Source: an uncultured Bacteroidales bacterium
GTDB taxonomy: Bacteria > Bacteroidota > Bacteroidia > Bacteroidales > UBA932
Reading direction: 5' to 3'
Assembly (NCBI GenBank): GCA_944325435.1
Contig: CALVAC010000019.1
Location: 1 to 63,107 of the forward strand
Length of the DNA stretch: 63,107 nt
Made by a program: the position numbers and the translations under genes. The notes below the pieces were generated by a model, which saw only the letters and a program-made list of their open reading frames with translations, was not told the DNA's origin and made no database searches. Below, piece by piece: positions 8,753 through 17,309 of this stretch; position 1 is the stretch's first letter, and every line of letters begins with the position of its first letter.

Positions 8753-9805
8753 ATGAAACAGATACAAGTTCTTCTGGCCGTTTTGGCCTGTTTCTGGTCA
8801 TGCAGGCAAGCGGTTGGGATTCAGTATGAAAACATGCCCGATGTAGGGACTGTCTTCGTTTCGGATGACCGTATCCTGAATGATACATTCATGTTTGGCG
8901 GGCCGATGGACATTTTCCTTGTGGATTCTCTCATTGTAGTGAGTGATTTTCAAAGTCATGAATATGCATTCCATGTCTTCGACAAGTCGGGAACGCATTT
9001 GTGTGATTTCGGGAGGAGGGGACGCGGCCCGGGAGAGCTGGTATCTGTTTCATCCGCAAAGGTCTCCGATGGCAGGATAGTGGCGTACGATGCCGGCCTG
9101 AAGAAAATCATAGTCTATGATTTGATGGATGTCATGTCCGGGGAAAGGACATACGGACAGGAATATTCTCTTGTAGGCAAGACAGACAATACGGTTTTTC
9201 AGACAATTCCTGCCGCCGGAGATTTTATTCTGGCTGGCAACAATGATAAAATGCGATTCGGTGTATGGAATCCGGACAGAAGCATTCCCGAATGTACATA
9301 TACCGGTTACCCACCGTTTGTATCGGATGATGAGGTCAACTGGTCGATTGCTAACTATGCTGTGTCAATGGAATACAGTCCGGATAATGCCAAACTGGTC
9401 ACAGGGACATACATCGGATGCACGCTTGAGATGTTCGATGTCGATGAGACTGAAATAAGGCGTGATACAGTAAGATACTTCTATGATTTCAAGGAAGTGG
9501 GGTATGCAAAAGGTGCAGTGCCGAAGTGGGTCGTCCCTGATGGCAAGACTGTCATAGGTTTTCAGGACATAGTATTGACTCCGGATATGGTATATGGCCT
9601 TATCTGGGGAATTGAATCGGATGATATGGAGAAAGGACATCAGAAAATTATAGGTTTTGACTATGCAGGACAGCCGGTATGTGCATATACGCTGGATGAT
9701 ATACTTGTCTCTTTCGATATCGATGATACAGGACACATCTATGGCATAGCTGTAACCTCTGACTTTTCGGATTATTGCATAAAGGTTTATCCTATAGACA
9801 TGTAG
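8753..9805 (+). CDS. 6-bladed beta-propeller lipoprotein 3
   Basis: 350 residues from the ATG at 8753, preferred over an in-frame TTG six bases upstream. The signal (VLLAVLACFWSC) suggests lipidation at Cys16. The family turn is RRGRGPGELVSV at about 87-98, and IVVSDFQSHEYAFHVFDKSG forms the preceding blade. The C-terminal part (GFDYAGQPVCAYTLDDILVSFDIDD) matches the final blade of its paralogues. The gene ends 2 bp before the ATG of the thioredoxin-like gene, so the two are almost certainly co-translated. Confidence 0.8.
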   Translation: MKQIQVLLAVLACFWSCRQAVGIQYENMPDVGTVFVSDDRILNDTFMFGGPMDIFLVDSLIVVSDFQSHEYAFHVFDKSGTHLCDFGRRGRGPGELVSVSSAKVSDGRIVAYDAGLKKIIVYDLMDVMSGERTYGQEYSLVGKTDNTVFQTIPAAGDFILAGNNDKMRFGVWNPDRSIPECTYTGYPPFVSDDEVNWSIANYAVSMEYSPDNAKLVTGTYIGCTLEMFDVDETEIRRDTVRYFYDFKEVGYAKGAVPKWVVPDGKTVIGFQDIVLTPDMVYGLIWGIESDDMEKGHQKIIGFDYAGQPVCAYTLDDILVSFDIDDTGHIYGIAVTSDFSDYCIKVYPIDM

Positions 9806-9807
9806 TT

Positions 9808-10365
9808 ATGGATAGATTGAAATTTCAAATCATTATTTTGGCTGTTGTTTTATCTGTATCCGTTTCATGTGGCGACAAGCGGTCTATGCTGAAAACTCTT
9901 ACGGAATTTACAAAGACAGAAATAGTCTTGCCTGAAGATTTGGAGGTTTGTGCAGATGGCATATTCCGCATTGCGGATATGAGTACATTGAAACCTATGA
10001 AAATGATAGTATATTATGATTCTACAGAGTGTTCGAATTGTCGCATATCTCACATTATGGAACTTGAGCCTCTGTACCGTTTATCAAAGGAAGATGGCCG
10101 ATTTGATGTTTTAATCATATTTTCTCCTGCTGATGAAGATATTGAAACAGTTCGCTTACAGTTAATGTATCAAGATATACCTTTTCCAGTATATCTTGAT
10201 ACATTCAAAACATTTTCTTTGATGAACAGCAGCATCCCTCAAGATATCATGTTTCATAGTTTTATGATGGACATGGATGGAAAACCTGTTTTTGTGGGGA
10301 ATCCTACACTTGACGATGTGTTAAATAAGGTTTTTGAGGAAGTGCTATATAAATGCTATATTTAA
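9808..10365 (+). CDS. Thioredoxin-like lipoprotein 1 (CSNC)
   Basis: 185 residues. Lipoprotein signal (VVLSVSVSCGDKR), then about 60 residues, then a thioredoxin-like region: MIVYYDSTECSNCRISHIMELEP with the C-x-x-C pair (C-S-N-C), VLIIFSPADEDIE as the next strand, and PFPVYLDTF before the usual cis-Pro-like region. It is about 50% identical by eye to the protein at 19000, which has C-T-G-C. A membrane-anchored thiol-disulfide protein beside genes for cysteine-rich exported peptides points to oxidation, reduction or isomerisation of those peptides; this partnership is inferred. The last 13 bp overlap the re-fused NVEAL-3 start. Base composition is more AT-rich than its paralogue. Confidence 0.75.
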   Translation: MDRLKFQIIILAVVLSVSVSCGDKRSMLKTLTEFTKTEIVLPEDLEVCADGIFRIADMSTLKPMKMIVYYDSTECSNCRISHIMELEPLYRLSKEDGRFDVLIIFSPADEDIETVRLQLMYQDIPFPVYLDTFKTFSLMNSSIPQDIMFHSFMMDMDGKPVFVGNPTLDDVLNKVFEEVLYKCYI

Positions 10366-10577
10366 ATCAGAATATTTCAGCGGCAGTTGCAGCCGCTCTG
10401 GTGACGGGTCTCGTAGTGGGACTGCATTCAATCCGGGACATCGACCCGATCCTCGAAGCCAATGTCGAGGCTTTGACGAGAGGGGAGATATCGGATGGAT
10501 TCAATACAGTGATAAAACTTGAATCCAGTCACACCTTGATTTGTAGAGGGACCGGGAATCTGGAGTGTAAATGGTAA
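10353..10577 (+). CDS. NVEAL family small protein 3 (re-fused leader, 2 Cys tail)
   Basis: 74 residues. The normal MKKILISAA start is replaced by MLYLNQNISAA: the sequence joins the type A leader inside ATTTCAGCGG, apparently by a recombination that brought the thioredoxin gene end next to the leader and recruited a new ATG within the upstream gene. From there on the leader DNA is almost identical to NVEAL-1. The tail after TRGEISDG is short with two cysteines near the end (C-x7-C, ending CKW), the second cysteine pattern of the family. The hydrophobic segment is kept, so export remains plausible. Confidence 0.7.
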   Translation: MLYLNQNISAAVAAALVTGLVVGLHSIRDIDPILEANVEALTRGEISDGFNTVIKLESSHTLICRGTGNLECKW

Positions 10578-10601
10578 ATACATTTGATAAAATCTGAAAA
10601 T

Positions 10602-11714
10602 ATGAAGACGAGGCATATACTCTGGACAATTGCCGTGCTGGCAATATGCGGTGCCTGTGTGCAAGAAAATATCGAGGGCATCCCGGTTGAATTCAATAAT
10701 GCCAACTCTGATATCGGACTTGACATACAATATCTTGTCCTCGATGTCCCGGATGACATAGTACTTGGCAACATAGACCAGATAGCAGATGACGGGACAT
10801 ATCTGTATCTTCTCCAGACGCAGTCTGCAGGAGCCGGAGTATATGTCTTCGACCTTGCCTCCGGATCATTCAGGACAAAGATAGGAAACAAGGGCAGAGG
10901 CCCTGGGGAGTATGTTGTCCCCATGTCATTTACACTGACAGGCGATGGGATATGCATTATTGATGGAGCCTCCCAGAAAGCCCTGTATTATGGTACTGGA
11001 GATGGTTTTCGTCATATCGGAGACAAGGAGACAGGAGATGTAAGCTATTTCGAACAGTGTGACAGTGGTGGTCATCTTGTAAGCGGGAATAACTCGTATC
11101 ATAGCAATTTCCGATTCTATGACAAGAGCTTTCTGGTAATGGACAGCAGCTTTACGGCAATCGATGGTATGGTCGACAAGGCGTTCATTTCGGGATACAT
11201 TACAGGTCCGTTGAAACCGGCATATAGATATGACGGTAAAGTGCGTCTATATACCCAGTCTGTTCCTGTAGTGTATGAGTACGATGGGAATGACATGTCC
11301 CCGGTCTACAGCCTGTCTTTTGATGGCTTCAGTTTCCCTCCTCTGAATTATATGAAGAAGATATCTCGGGGAGGGAAGGATTATACAGGGATACTACGGG
11401 AGTCCGGGTACATATCGTATTATGACTTTTTCGAGACAGGGGATGCACTTCTGGCTCTTTTCATGGCAGGAGGAGAACGACATCTCGGATTATATTCGAA
11501 ACGCAGTGGTCTGTCCCGGATCTGGTCTGGCGAAGGACTGGCTGAGTTTTCTCCGTATGAACCTCTGTTCATATCCGGTATTGTCAGGGACAGGTTTGCG
11601 ATAGCCTTACCCGTGTCTGAACTGAAGAAATCTGCCATGCCGTCCCGTTTAAGCCGTCTTGTCCGAGATGCATCGGAAACTGATATCATTCTTCAGCTGG
11701 CAGGTGTACTCTGA
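10602..11714 (+). CDS. 6-bladed beta-propeller lipoprotein 4
   Basis: 370 residues from the ATG at 10602; an in-frame TTG at 10584 is less likely. Lipoprotein signal TIAVLAICGACVQE. The conserved turn NKGRGPGEYVVP is at about 95-106, preceded by YVFDLASGSFRTKIG. Toward the C-terminus it differs from propellers 1, 6 and 7 and resembles 2. A gap with copy 2 of the promoter module follows, so this is probably the last gene of the first transcription unit; no T-tailed hairpin is visible after its stop. Confidence 0.8.
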   Translation: MKTRHILWTIAVLAICGACVQENIEGIPVEFNNANSDIGLDIQYLVLDVPDDIVLGNIDQIADDGTYLYLLQTQSAGAGVYVFDLASGSFRTKIGNKGRGPGEYVVPMSFTLTGDGICIIDGASQKALYYGTGDGFRHIGDKETGDVSYFEQCDSGGHLVSGNNSYHSNFRFYDKSFLVMDSSFTAIDGMVDKAFISGYITGPLKPAYRYDGKVRLYTQSVPVVYEYDGNDMSPVYSLSFDGFSFPPLNYMKKISRGGKDYTGILRESGYISYYDFFETGDALLALFMAGGERHLGLYSKRSGLSRIWSGEGLAEFSPYEPLFISGIVRDRFAIALPVSELKKSAMPSRLSRLVRDASETDIILQLAGVL

Positions 11715-11746
11715 CTGATATTTTAGCCAAAAGGACTACAACATAA

Positions 11747-11829
11747 AAAACAACAGCTAAAACAACACTTAAAACAACAAAACTTCACGATATATTAAGT
11801 CTCTGTTAATAGGTGGCTGATTATATTTG
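11747..11829 (+). promoter_or_regulatory. Promoter module copy 2 (three phased AAAACAACA repeats plus TATATTTG)
   Basis: AAAACAACA starts at 11747, 11759 and 11771, an exact 12-bp period. The conserved block CTTCACGATATATTAAGTCT follows, then the -7 element TATATTTG at 11822-11829, 42 bp beyond the last repeat, the same spacing as in copies 1 and 3. One-turn phased repeats upstream of a promoter are the binding pattern of SARP-type activators. Confidence 0.8.
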
Positions 11830-11850
11830 TGACGGAAACAGACCGCGTAA

Positions 11851-11866
11851 GCTCCGGCAGCGGAGC
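11851..11866 (+). promoter_or_regulatory. 5'-leader hairpin before NVEAL-4
   Basis: GCTCCG-GCAG-CGGAGC, a perfect 6-bp stem with a tetraloop, about 15 bp after the expected transcription start and 39 bp before the ATG. The same stem is found before NVEAL-5, -6 and -7; the only change (C to T) falls in the loop. Confidence 0.65.
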
Positions 11867-11905
11867 GACAATAACCAATTTTATTAACTTTTAAATTTTT
11901 TCATC

Positions 11906-12130
11906 ATGAAAAAGATTCTGATTTCAGCGGCAGTTGCAGCCGCTCTGGTGACAGGTCTCGTAGTGGGTCTGCACTCAATCCGGGACATCGACCCGATTCT
12001 CGAAGCCAATGTCGAGGCGTTGTCAAAGGGCGAGGTAACAATTAGGACTTGTTTAGGTTTGGTAGGCCCATGTACTTTACCAAGTGGTGCACAAAGCAAA
12101 GCCCCGTTGGTGGAGGTTGAAAAGAATTAA
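11906..12130 (+). CDS. NVEAL family small protein 4 (leader type A, 2 Cys tail)
   Basis: 74 residues: full type A leader, DIDPILEANVEAL, then after SKGE a tail with TCLGLVGPC (C-x6-C) and a polar, proline-containing end without further cysteines. It is the first gene after promoter copy 2 and is followed by a strong intercistronic hairpin, an arrangement that would give it the highest expression of its unit. The start has no alternative; the leader DNA matches NVEAL-1 and -3 almost base for base until the divergence at about codon 40. Confidence 0.85.
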   Translation: MKKILISAAVAAALVTGLVVGLHSIRDIDPILEANVEALSKGEVTIRTCLGLVGPCTLPSGAQSKAPLVEVEKN

Positions 12131-12143
12131 TGTGCTATTACGG

Positions 12144-12169
12144 TCTCCATGCGTAACAGCATGGAGACT
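12144..12169 (+). promoter_or_regulatory. Intercistronic hairpin after NVEAL-4
   Basis: GTCTCCATGC-GTAACA-GCATGGAGAC, a perfect 10-bp stem, 13 bp after the NVEAL-4 stop and 26 bp before propeller 5. No T-run follows, so read-through is expected; it probably protects the upstream mRNA or partly attenuates transcription. Confidence 0.7.
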
Positions 12170-12195
12170 ATGTAAAATTGTAAATCAATCAGAAT

Positions 12196-13233
12196 ATGAT
12201 GAATAAAATCAAAATTATTGTCCTTGGCTCTGTCGTCATGCTTTCAGGTTGCGGGCCGGCATCGGACTGGATAAAGGATGCTCCTGTGCATGACATTGAT
12301 TTCAATGCAGATGTCAGATGGGCCGATGTCCCGCAGGATTCCATCTCCAGACCGGAAATGCTGGTCTCTTTCGGACCGTATATCCTCTGGGCTGACAACA
12401 GTCTTGACCGGCCGGTATGGATATGGAATGAGGACACGGGAGAATTGTCATCTCCGGTGATGTCAGGCAGGGCATCCAACGAGATTCTGGATGTCCAGGA
12501 AATAATGCAGACTCCCGATGGATTTGCACTTGTGGATACTTTCAAGAAACGGCTCTATTATTACAGGCTGGATTCGGCCTCTGCGGAGTGGAGGCAGGAG
12601 AACAGCGAGGACACAAAAGAGTTCTGCTGGGTTACAGTGGCGGAAGACACTATAGTAGGCCAGCTGATGGATGGGACGGCCAGATATGGAGTGAAACCTG
12701 CAGGGGAGACCATCAAAAGATTCGGGGATTATTCGGAATACGGACTCTCCAACGGATCCGGGTGGGGATTGCTGATGGGGCATGGGACAGCCAATGCCAG
12801 CCGAGGACTGTATGCAGTGTACAGTTGCTACACAAGTGCATATTCGATTGTAGATTATCGCGATACAGCGACTGTATGCTCCCGCAGTCTTGAACTGTCA
12901 TCTTTCAACAACCACGGAGACCATTATGTTTCGATGAGACCGGATTCAAAGATGGGGTTTGTATCCGTGGCATCCAATGACAATTATATCTTCGCCTTGT
13001 ATGATGGGAAGGAACTGGATTATTATATGTCCAATCCCGGGATAGGGTTACGGGGGAACGACATCTGTATTTTCAGTTGGGATGGCAGTTATGTCAGTCG
13101 GCTTCATTCAGACAGACCTGTCAGCTGTATCGCATGGAACGAGGATAGACAGTCATTGTATCTGTGTGTACTGGACAATGATGAATTCCGGTTCGCGGAA
13201 CTTGCGCCAGATACGATACCGCCAATGTTTTGA
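12196..13233 (+). CDS. 6-bladed beta-propeller lipoprotein 5
   Basis: 345 residues; ATG at 12196 or the adjacent ATG at 12199. Lipoprotein signal IIVLGSVVMLSGCGP. This is a divergent paralogue: the GRGPGE turn is replaced by MSGRASNEILDV at about 92-103, but the blade pattern and the C-terminal ICIFSWDGSYVSRL are kept. It follows the hairpin after NVEAL-4 and precedes the ligase-like gene by 9 bp, so it shares a transcript with the membrane maturation genes. Confidence 0.75.
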   Translation: MMNKIKIIVLGSVVMLSGCGPASDWIKDAPVHDIDFNADVRWADVPQDSISRPEMLVSFGPYILWADNSLDRPVWIWNEDTGELSSPVMSGRASNEILDVQEIMQTPDGFALVDTFKKRLYYYRLDSASAEWRQENSEDTKEFCWVTVAEDTIVGQLMDGTARYGVKPAGETIKRFGDYSEYGLSNGSGWGLLMGHGTANASRGLYAVYSCYTSAYSIVDYRDTATVCSRSLELSSFNNHGDHYVSMRPDSKMGFVSVASNDNYIFALYDGKELDYYMSNPGIGLRGNDICIFSWDGSYVSRLHSDRPVSCIAWNEDRQSLYLCVLDNDEFRFAELAPDTIPPMF

Positions 13234-13242
13234 AAAAATATC

Positions 13243-14754
13243 ATGCCATATATTCTGATATCCATCGCAGTCTGGCTTGTGTCCTCTTTCTTTGGCCGGG
13301 AGAGGATGGGAAAGTCCATGCTGTTTCTGATGTGCCTTTGGGGAGGCTATGAAGCATTTTTAGGTCTGATGCAGCTGACAGGCAACGCTGTGTCAGGGCA
13401 TGTCGGTTATGCGATGACAGGGGATTTCTCCAATCCCGGACCGTATGGCGGCTTCCTTTCATTGGGTCTTTCGGCGGGTGCGGCATATCTGCTGATATCA
13501 AGGGAAATGTTGTTCAGGGGCAGGCTTGCAGATAAGATATATGATGCTGCGGTTGTCGTGTCGGTGTTCCTGGAAGCCGTTGTCCTGCCGGCGACAATGA
13601 GCCGGGCCGGATGGCTGGCAGCTGCCGTTGCTGTCCTTATATGTGTCCTGTCTGAAGTCAGGTTCAGGGAATGGGTCTCCGGGCACAGGTTCAAGACAGG
13701 TATGCTCTCTATGCTGCTGGTGCTCTGTCTGGCCGGTGTGTTTTTCCTGAAGAAGGAGTCTGCGCTCGGCAGGCTGCATATATGGAGGATTGAATGCATG
13801 GCTTTTGTGGACAACCTGCCGTTCGGCTCGGGTCCGGGGACTGTCCTCGGTGAATATGGCAGGGCGCAGGAGGTTTTTTTCAGGGAGACGGACCGTTCAG
13901 AGACTGCGGTCAGGGTCGCCGGCTGTCCTGAATATGCGTTCAATGAATATCTCGGGGCAGGGATAGAATATGGATTGCCGGGACTTATAGTGTCGCTTTC
14001 CGTTCCGGTGGCGGCGATATGGCTGTTTCTCAGGAGACGGAATCCTCTCGGATATTCTATGGTTGCGATGTCTGTGTTTGCGTTCTTTTCCTATCCGATG
14101 AGTCTTTTGCAGTTCAAGGTCTGGCTTGCAGTCCTGCTTGGATCCGGCTTCAGCCTGGGCTGCCGTCTGCCTGAATTATGGCGGCGGTGCATGGCTCTGC
14201 TGGCCGGGATGACTCTGGCTGCGGCGGGAGGATATCTGCTGTATATGGATATCAGGTCTGAAAAAGGGACCGGAAAACTCTGGTCAGAGGCAAGGTATTG
14301 GAGTGCGGCCGGTCTTTATGAAGATTCTGTGGAAAGCCTGTCCCCTCTCTATGATGATTTGAAAGACAATTATCGTTATCTTTATGACCTTGGCTATGCT
14401 CTCTACAGGACAGGCCGGTATGCGGATAGCAACAATATATTACAGGAGGGGGCAAGGATGTCATCCGACCCGATGTTCCACAACATAATCGGCAGGAACT
14501 ATGAGGAACAGGGCGAATATGCGGCAGCGGAGGAAGAATATATGATATCGCATTATATGGTCCCGTCCCGGCTGTATCCTCTGGTCTTGCTCATGGATAT
14601 GTATGTCAGGATTGGGCGCACGGATGATGCGGCTGCTGTAGGGGAAAGGATAGCGTCAATGCCGGTCAACGGCAGGAATATGACAATGCTGAGGTTGAGG
14701 CAGGAGACTTTGGAGAGGCTGGACAGTTTAAGGAATGTTGTGCCTTATGAATAA
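13243..14754 (+). CDS. O-antigen-ligase-like (Wzy_C type) membrane protein with C-terminal TPRs
   Basis: 503 residues. About ten hydrophobic helices in residues 1-345 include the family's GDFSNPGPYGGFL loop (about 64-76), LPFGSGPGTV (about 196-205) and the periplasmic AFNEYLGAGIEYGLPGL (about 228-244), which correspond to conserved parts of WaaL/Wzy and PglL-type proteins. Residues about 360-490 are TPR-like (YLYDLGYALYRTGRYADSNNILQEGA). The family joins lipid-linked glycans to acceptors; fusion to a protein-binding TPR is compatible with protein O-glycosylation, but no substrate is shown. It overlaps the signal peptidase gene (ATGaaTAA), so both are translated together, and it belongs to the unit started by promoter copy 2. 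Confidence 0.8.
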   Translation: MPYILISIAVWLVSSFFGRERMGKSMLFLMCLWGGYEAFLGLMQLTGNAVSGHVGYAMTGDFSNPGPYGGFLSLGLSAGAAYLLISREMLFRGRLADKIYDAAVVVSVFLEAVVLPATMSRAGWLAAAVAVLICVLSEVRFREWVSGHRFKTGMLSMLLVLCLAGVFFLKKESALGRLHIWRIECMAFVDNLPFGSGPGTVLGEYGRAQEVFFRETDRSETAVRVAGCPEYAFNEYLGAGIEYGLPGLIVSLSVPVAAIWLFLRRRNPLGYSMVAMSVFAFFSYPMSLLQFKVWLAVLLGSGFSLGCRLPELWRRCMALLAGMTLAAAGGYLLYMDIRSEKGTGKLWSEARYWSAAGLYEDSVESLSPLYDDLKDNYRYLYDLGYALYRTGRYADSNNILQEGARMSSDPMFHNIIGRNYEEQGEYAAAEEEYMISHYMVPSRLYPLVLLMDMYVRIGRTDDAAAVGERIASMPVNGRNMTMLRLRQETLERLDSLRNVVPYE

Positions 14755-15619
14755 GAGAGTACTTTTCACAGCGGTGGAGTCCGCTCTTGTTGCGGTTATG
14801 GTGCTGATGGTGCTGGCTGTCGTCCTGCCTGTGTTCGTGTGTGACCAGTTCAGGATAGGCGGGCATTCGATGTCTCCGACTCTGGAGACCGGTGACCATG
14901 TCCTGGTCAACAAGCTGTTGTTCGGGGCGAGGATATACAGGGACTACGATTTCTCAAAGCCGGATGTCGAGTCGTTCAGGATGCCGGGATTCAGGAAAAT
15001 CCGTCCCGGAGACATTGTCGTGTTCAACAGCACGGATGCAAGAGGGGATGACACCATCAGTTTCCGTATCAATTATGTGTATGCCAAACGCTGTATAGGC
15101 TGTCCGGGAGATACGGTATGGATAGATGGCGGGTTCTATCGCAACAGCCGCCTGTCCGCTCCGGTCGGGGAACTGTCCTGTCAGAGGGAACTGTCTTCTA
15201 TTCCAGATGAGGCATTGAGGGACAGAGGTGTCGTGATGGATGCAGGGCAGTTTGCCGGATGGCCGGGCTGGACAATACGGGATTTCGGGCCGTTCTATGT
15301 CCCGAGGGAGGGCGGCTGCATTTCCCTCGATGGACAATCGGCAAGGATTTACGGCAAGCTTATACAGTATGAGACAGGATATTGGCCTGAAGTGTCTGCG
15401 GACGGCAAAATCCTGATAGGCGGCAAGGAATACGGAGAATATGTGTTCCTGGAGAACTACTATTTCTTCGGAGGGGACAATGTGATAGACTCCAAGGACA
15501 GCAGATATATCGGCCCTGTTCCGGAGGAATATATCGTAGGTATCGCCACCCATGTCCTCTTCTCCCGGGATTATGACGGTTCATTGAGGAAAGATCGTTT
15601 CCTCAAAGCGTTGAGGTGA
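14747..15619 (+). CDS. Signal peptidase I dedicated to the island
   Basis: 290 residues from the ATG overlapping the previous stop. One N-terminal TM helix (about 10-32), then the nucleophile motif GGHSMSPTL (Ser41), the lysine motif VYAKRCIGCPGDT (Lys114) and the C-terminal GGDNVIDSKDSRYIGPVPEE, which together define a serine-lysine leader peptidase. A large insertion between boxes (about 125-225) makes it longer than minimal family members, as is common in Bacteroidetes. A housekeeping enzyme should exist elsewhere, so its place in an operon with exported small proteins suggests a dedicated processing role, for example removing the NVEAL leader. That role is inferred. Confidence 0.85.
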   Translation: MNKRVLFTAVESALVAVMVLMVLAVVLPVFVCDQFRIGGHSMSPTLETGDHVLVNKLLFGARIYRDYDFSKPDVESFRMPGFRKIRPGDIVVFNSTDARGDDTISFRINYVYAKRCIGCPGDTVWIDGGFYRNSRLSAPVGELSCQRELSSIPDEALRDRGVVMDAGQFAGWPGWTIRDFGPFYVPREGGCISLDGQSARIYGKLIQYETGYWPEVSADGKILIGGKEYGEYVFLENYYFFGGDNVIDSKDSRYIGPVPEEYIVGIATHVLFSRDYDGSLRKDRFLKALR

Positions 15620-15664
15620 AAATATCTCTATGTATTGTCTCCGGGATGCGTCAACTTGACCTGT

Positions 15665-17209
15665 TTATCTTACAATCCACCTGTCGATGTTGCGAGTCTC
15701 CGAGTTGAAGTTCACACCGATGGAGAACACCTTCCGGGAGTCCTGTGCGAAAGGGAGCGCATACTGCTTCTCCACAATCTGCTGCAGGGCCTGCTCGGCC
15801 GAGCCGTCGAGCTTGAACTCCATGACATACACAAAGTCCGCTGTCTGCACGACCATGTCTATCCTTCCCCGGGAGGTATGATACTCCACCTGGGTGTAGA
15901 GGCCTGCGAGTCTGAAAACTATGAACAGCACGTTCTGGTAGTGGAGCTCGATGTCGCGAGCCAGCTCATACGGGCAGTCGGAAAGAAAACTCTGCAGCCT
16001 CTCCATGAATCCATCGATATTCCCGTTGCGGACATCATCGACGAATTTCTTGATCTCGAATCCAGTCTTGACCCTGTTAGCCTTTGCGTAGTATGGGAGG
16101 AGGAATTTCAGGAACCCCTCCTCTACCTCCCTGTTCGGGAAACCGAGGGTGTAGAGACCAAATTCCTTGTCGTATTTCTTGATTGTGAGGTATCCGCTCT
16201 GGTATATTACGGGTATAGGGTTGTCATCTGTGAAAATGGAGTCGAGGGTCTCGGTATCTGTCTCCTCTCGTGACATCTGCTCGAGGTCGTAGTCGCTTTT
16301 CTTGAGCAGCTCTACGAGATATGTGGGAGTGCCTGTCTCGAACCAGTAGCTTCCGTAAGCTCTGGACTTGAAAGTGTTGAGCAGGCTGAAAGGGTTGTAT
16401 ATTCCTGGGGAGTCCGGGGCGAAGTGGTATCCGTCATAGTCCACCTTGAGCTGAGCACAAGCCTCTTTGTAGGACTGTCCGTTTTCGAGGGCGAGAGCGT
16501 GGATATCCTCATCGAAGTCGCGTAGCAGTTCCTCCTCGCTTACGCCGCAGATGTCGGCGTACTCTTTTTTCAAGGAGATGTCCTCGAGATTGTTGAGGTC
16601 GCTGAATACGCTGACCTTGCCAAACTTCGTGACCCCTGTGAGGAGTGCGAAGCGGATGTATCCGTCCATTGATTTCAGAGCACCATAGAAAGCTTTCAAA
16701 ATATTCTTGTATTCTTCCTGAAGCTCAGGGTGTCCTATGGTCTGTAAGAGCGGCTTGTCATATTCATCCACGAGGACAACAACCGGAGCGTTCTCTTTTT
16801 CGTATGCTCTTCGTATTATTCCCTCGAATCTGGCTGGTAGGGAGGTTTCTGCATGGAAAGTCCCGTATTTCTCTTCCCAGTATGCGAGAGCAAGGTTCAG
16901 CTTTGATATGAGGGCATCCGCAGAATCGTATTTTTCAGTATTGAGGTCGATATGCAGGACAGGATACCGTCTCCACTCCTTTTCAAGAGAGGCGACAGCC
17001 AGCCCGTCGAAGAGCTCCTTCTTTCCCTGGAAATATGCCTCGAGTGTGCTGACGAGCAGGCTCTTGCCGAACCTGCGTGGCCTGCTGAGAAAATAATAGC
17101 TGCCGGAAGATACGAGTCTGTGCATCAAAGCAGTCTTGTCCACATAGAAGTATCCTTCCTTGCGGAGTTTCTCGAAATTCTGTATGCCTACCGGATATAG
17201 TTTCCTCAT
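15665..17209 (-). CDS. AAA-ATPase-like / PD-(D/E)XK nuclease family protein
   Basis: 514 residues on the opposite strand to all neighbours. N-terminal AAA-ATPase-like domain: VDKTALM, Walker A in RPRRFGKS (about 43-50), Walker B in VVVLVDEYDKPLL. The C-terminal nuclease-like domain has GRIDMVV and VYVMEFKLDGSAEQAL, the D...ExK pattern. This family is abundant and mobile-looking in Bacteroidales and its function is not established. It lies between the signal peptidase and promoter copy 3, splitting the peptide island in two, which suggests insertion. A broken relative lies at 62477-62851. It ends 45 bp from the convergent signal peptidase gene; no terminator is visible between them. Confidence 0.85.
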   Translation of the reverse strand: MRKLYPVGIQNFEKLRKEGYFYVDKTALMHRLVSSGSYYFLSRPRRFGKSLLVSTLEAYFQGKKELFDGLAVASLEKEWRRYPVLHIDLNTEKYDSADALISKLNLALAYWEEKYGTFHAETSLPARFEGIIRRAYEKENAPVVVLVDEYDKPLLQTIGHPELQEEYKNILKAFYGALKSMDGYIRFALLTGVTKFGKVSVFSDLNNLEDISLKKEYADICGVSEEELLRDFDEDIHALALENGQSYKEACAQLKVDYDGYHFAPDSPGIYNPFSLLNTFKSRAYGSYWFETGTPTYLVELLKKSDYDLEQMSREETDTETLDSIFTDDNPIPVIYQSGYLTIKKYDKEFGLYTLGFPNREVEEGFLKFLLPYYAKANRVKTGFEIKKFVDDVRNGNIDGFMERLQSFLSDCPYELARDIELHYQNVLFIVFRLAGLYTQVEYHTSRGRIDMVVQTADFVYVMEFKLDGSAEQALQQIVEKQYALPFAQDSRKVFSIGVNFNSETRNIDRWIVR

Positions 17210-17309
17210 AATATGATTGGGTAAGAGTTTTTCTCGAATTCTGAATATACAAAGTTAGATGGATTTTCCAATTTTACGAGAGAAACAAGAAAAAAGGTCT
17301 ACAACATAA

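Larger units (their letters stand above)
11729..11918 (+). repeat. 190-bp direct repeat, copy 1 (promoter, leader and NVEAL start)
   Basis: The segment 11729-11918 is repeated at 17292-17481 with no gaps and only a few base differences that I can see (for example near 11734, 11891 and 11905). It spans the phased repeats, promoter, hairpin and the first codons of the NVEAL gene. The two copies bracket the 5.5 kb carrying NVEAL-4, propeller 5, the ligase-like protein, the signal peptidase and the AAA-ATPase. Confidence 0.85.

Noticed and set aside
15635..16273. Plus-strand frame of 212 codons after the signal peptidase
   Set aside because: It is the complement of the C-terminal part of the AAA-ATPase-like gene, whose reverse-strand reading carries clear Walker and nuclease motifs.
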